A DNA stretch of 6,426 bases from positions 1-6,426 of the forward strand of contig SLBE01000245.1 of the NCBI GenBank assembly GCA_007126465.1. The letters are read 5' to 3'. Source of the stretch: Syntrophomonadaceae bacterium. Lineage in GTDB: Bacteria > Bacillota > Dethiobacteria > DTU022. The notes under the pieces were generated by a model that saw only the letters and a list, made by a program, of their open reading frames with translations, made no database searches and was not told where the DNA came from. Below are positions 6,096 to 6,426 of the stretch, piece after piece (the first letter of the stretch is position 1; every line of letters starts with the position of its first letter). The position numbers and the translations under genes were made by a program.

Positions 6096-6426
6096 CAATA
6101 GCACTTCCAACAACCAGGACGGCAAGCCCGAAGAGAGTGTAGTAGAATGGCACAATCGCAACCAGATTTACACTGTACTCCAGCACATCATAAAAAAAAC
6201 CTGTCTCAAAAAGACCGCCACTGATTAATCCAAGTTCAAGCATAACAGGTAAAATAATATCCCATCCCTGCAGGGCCAGGTAGAAGCTTACTCCTGATAA
6301 CAGGGCTGCTGCACCAAACCACTTCAAGGCACTGGAGAGTCCGGTCAGAAAAAAGAGAACAATCAAGCCAAGAATGAAAACGGCCGCAGTAATGTAACGA
6401 TAAACACTACAAAATTGCCTGGCCAG
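6076..6426 (-). CDS. Multi-pass membrane protein of unknown function, 5'-truncated by window edge
   Basis: I do not recognise this protein. The frame is open to the window edge: 116 residues are visible and the TTG at 6364-6366 has no ribosome binding site, so it is read as internal. Three hydrophobic segments can be seen, at about residues 11-30 (YITAAVFILGLLIVLFFLTG), 34-52 (LKWFGAAALLSGVSFYLAL) and 87-111 (LVAIVPFYYTLFGLAVLVVG and beyond), ending in a short basic tail (GKLLPR). The 53-86 stretch contains acidic residues and GLISGG and is probably a loop outside the membrane. The gene has the same direction as the pump operon but is separated by about 148 bp that hold the pump's own promoter, so joint transcription is possible but not required. 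No signature links it to efflux. Confidence 0.75.
   Translation of the reverse strand: MARQFCSVYRYITAAVFILGLIVLFFLTGLSSALKWFGAAALLSGVSFYLALQGWDIILPVMLELGLISGGLFETGFFYDVLEYSVNLVAIVPFYYTLFGLAVLVVGSAIGKLLPR

Noticed and set aside
6364..6366. TTG as the true start of the small membrane protein
   Set aside because: There is no ribosome binding site upstream, and the frame continues open with hydrophobic residues to the window edge.
1..6426. CRISPR arrays, insertion sequences, tRNA genes, phage attachment sites
   Set aside because: No regularly spaced repeats, transposase fragments, cloverleaf-like sequences or integrase context were seen on either strand.

Overview
The window looks like chromosome of an anaerobic, mid-G+C member of the Firmicutes (Clostridia-like). 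This is an inference from a flavodiiron protein, strong GGAGG-type ribosome binding sites, TTG/ATG start use and a lone RND pump with no periplasmic or outer-membrane partner genes. No ribosomal RNA or other taxonomic marker is present, so the assignment is soft.

Layout. Bases 1-834 (+) are the 3' two thirds of a flavodiiron protein gene (FprA type) that detoxifies O2 or NO. Bases 835-1195 hold no credible protein gene. Instead, about 950-1165 folds by hand into a long, closed, multi-stem RNA with purine-rich internal loops. This is the best candidate for something unusual in the window. Bases 1196-5927 (-) are a two-gene operon: a very large RND-family exporter (1356 aa) followed, after 31 bp, by a TetR-family repressor gene with a TTG start. 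Its promoter region carries a perfect extended -10 box and, just downstream, an 18-bp inverted repeat that fits a TetR operator. Bases 6076-6426 (-) are the C-terminal part of an unidentified multi-pass membrane protein whose 5' end lies outside the window.

How the parts work together. The likely circuit is a drug- or lipid-responsive efflux operon. The TetR protein made from the second gene binds the operator between promoter and ribosome binding site and represses both the pump and itself. A ligand, perhaps a pump substrate, relieves repression. The pump departs from the usual RND plan in two ways: an acidic insertion of about 265 residues at the outer edge of the first porter/docking half, and a C-terminal tail of about 80 residues with an apparent thirteenth membrane helix. 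The flavodiiron gene and the RNA candidate point towards the operon, and the repressor's terminator hairpin sits between them. I see no evidence that the flavodiiron gene and the pump are functionally linked.
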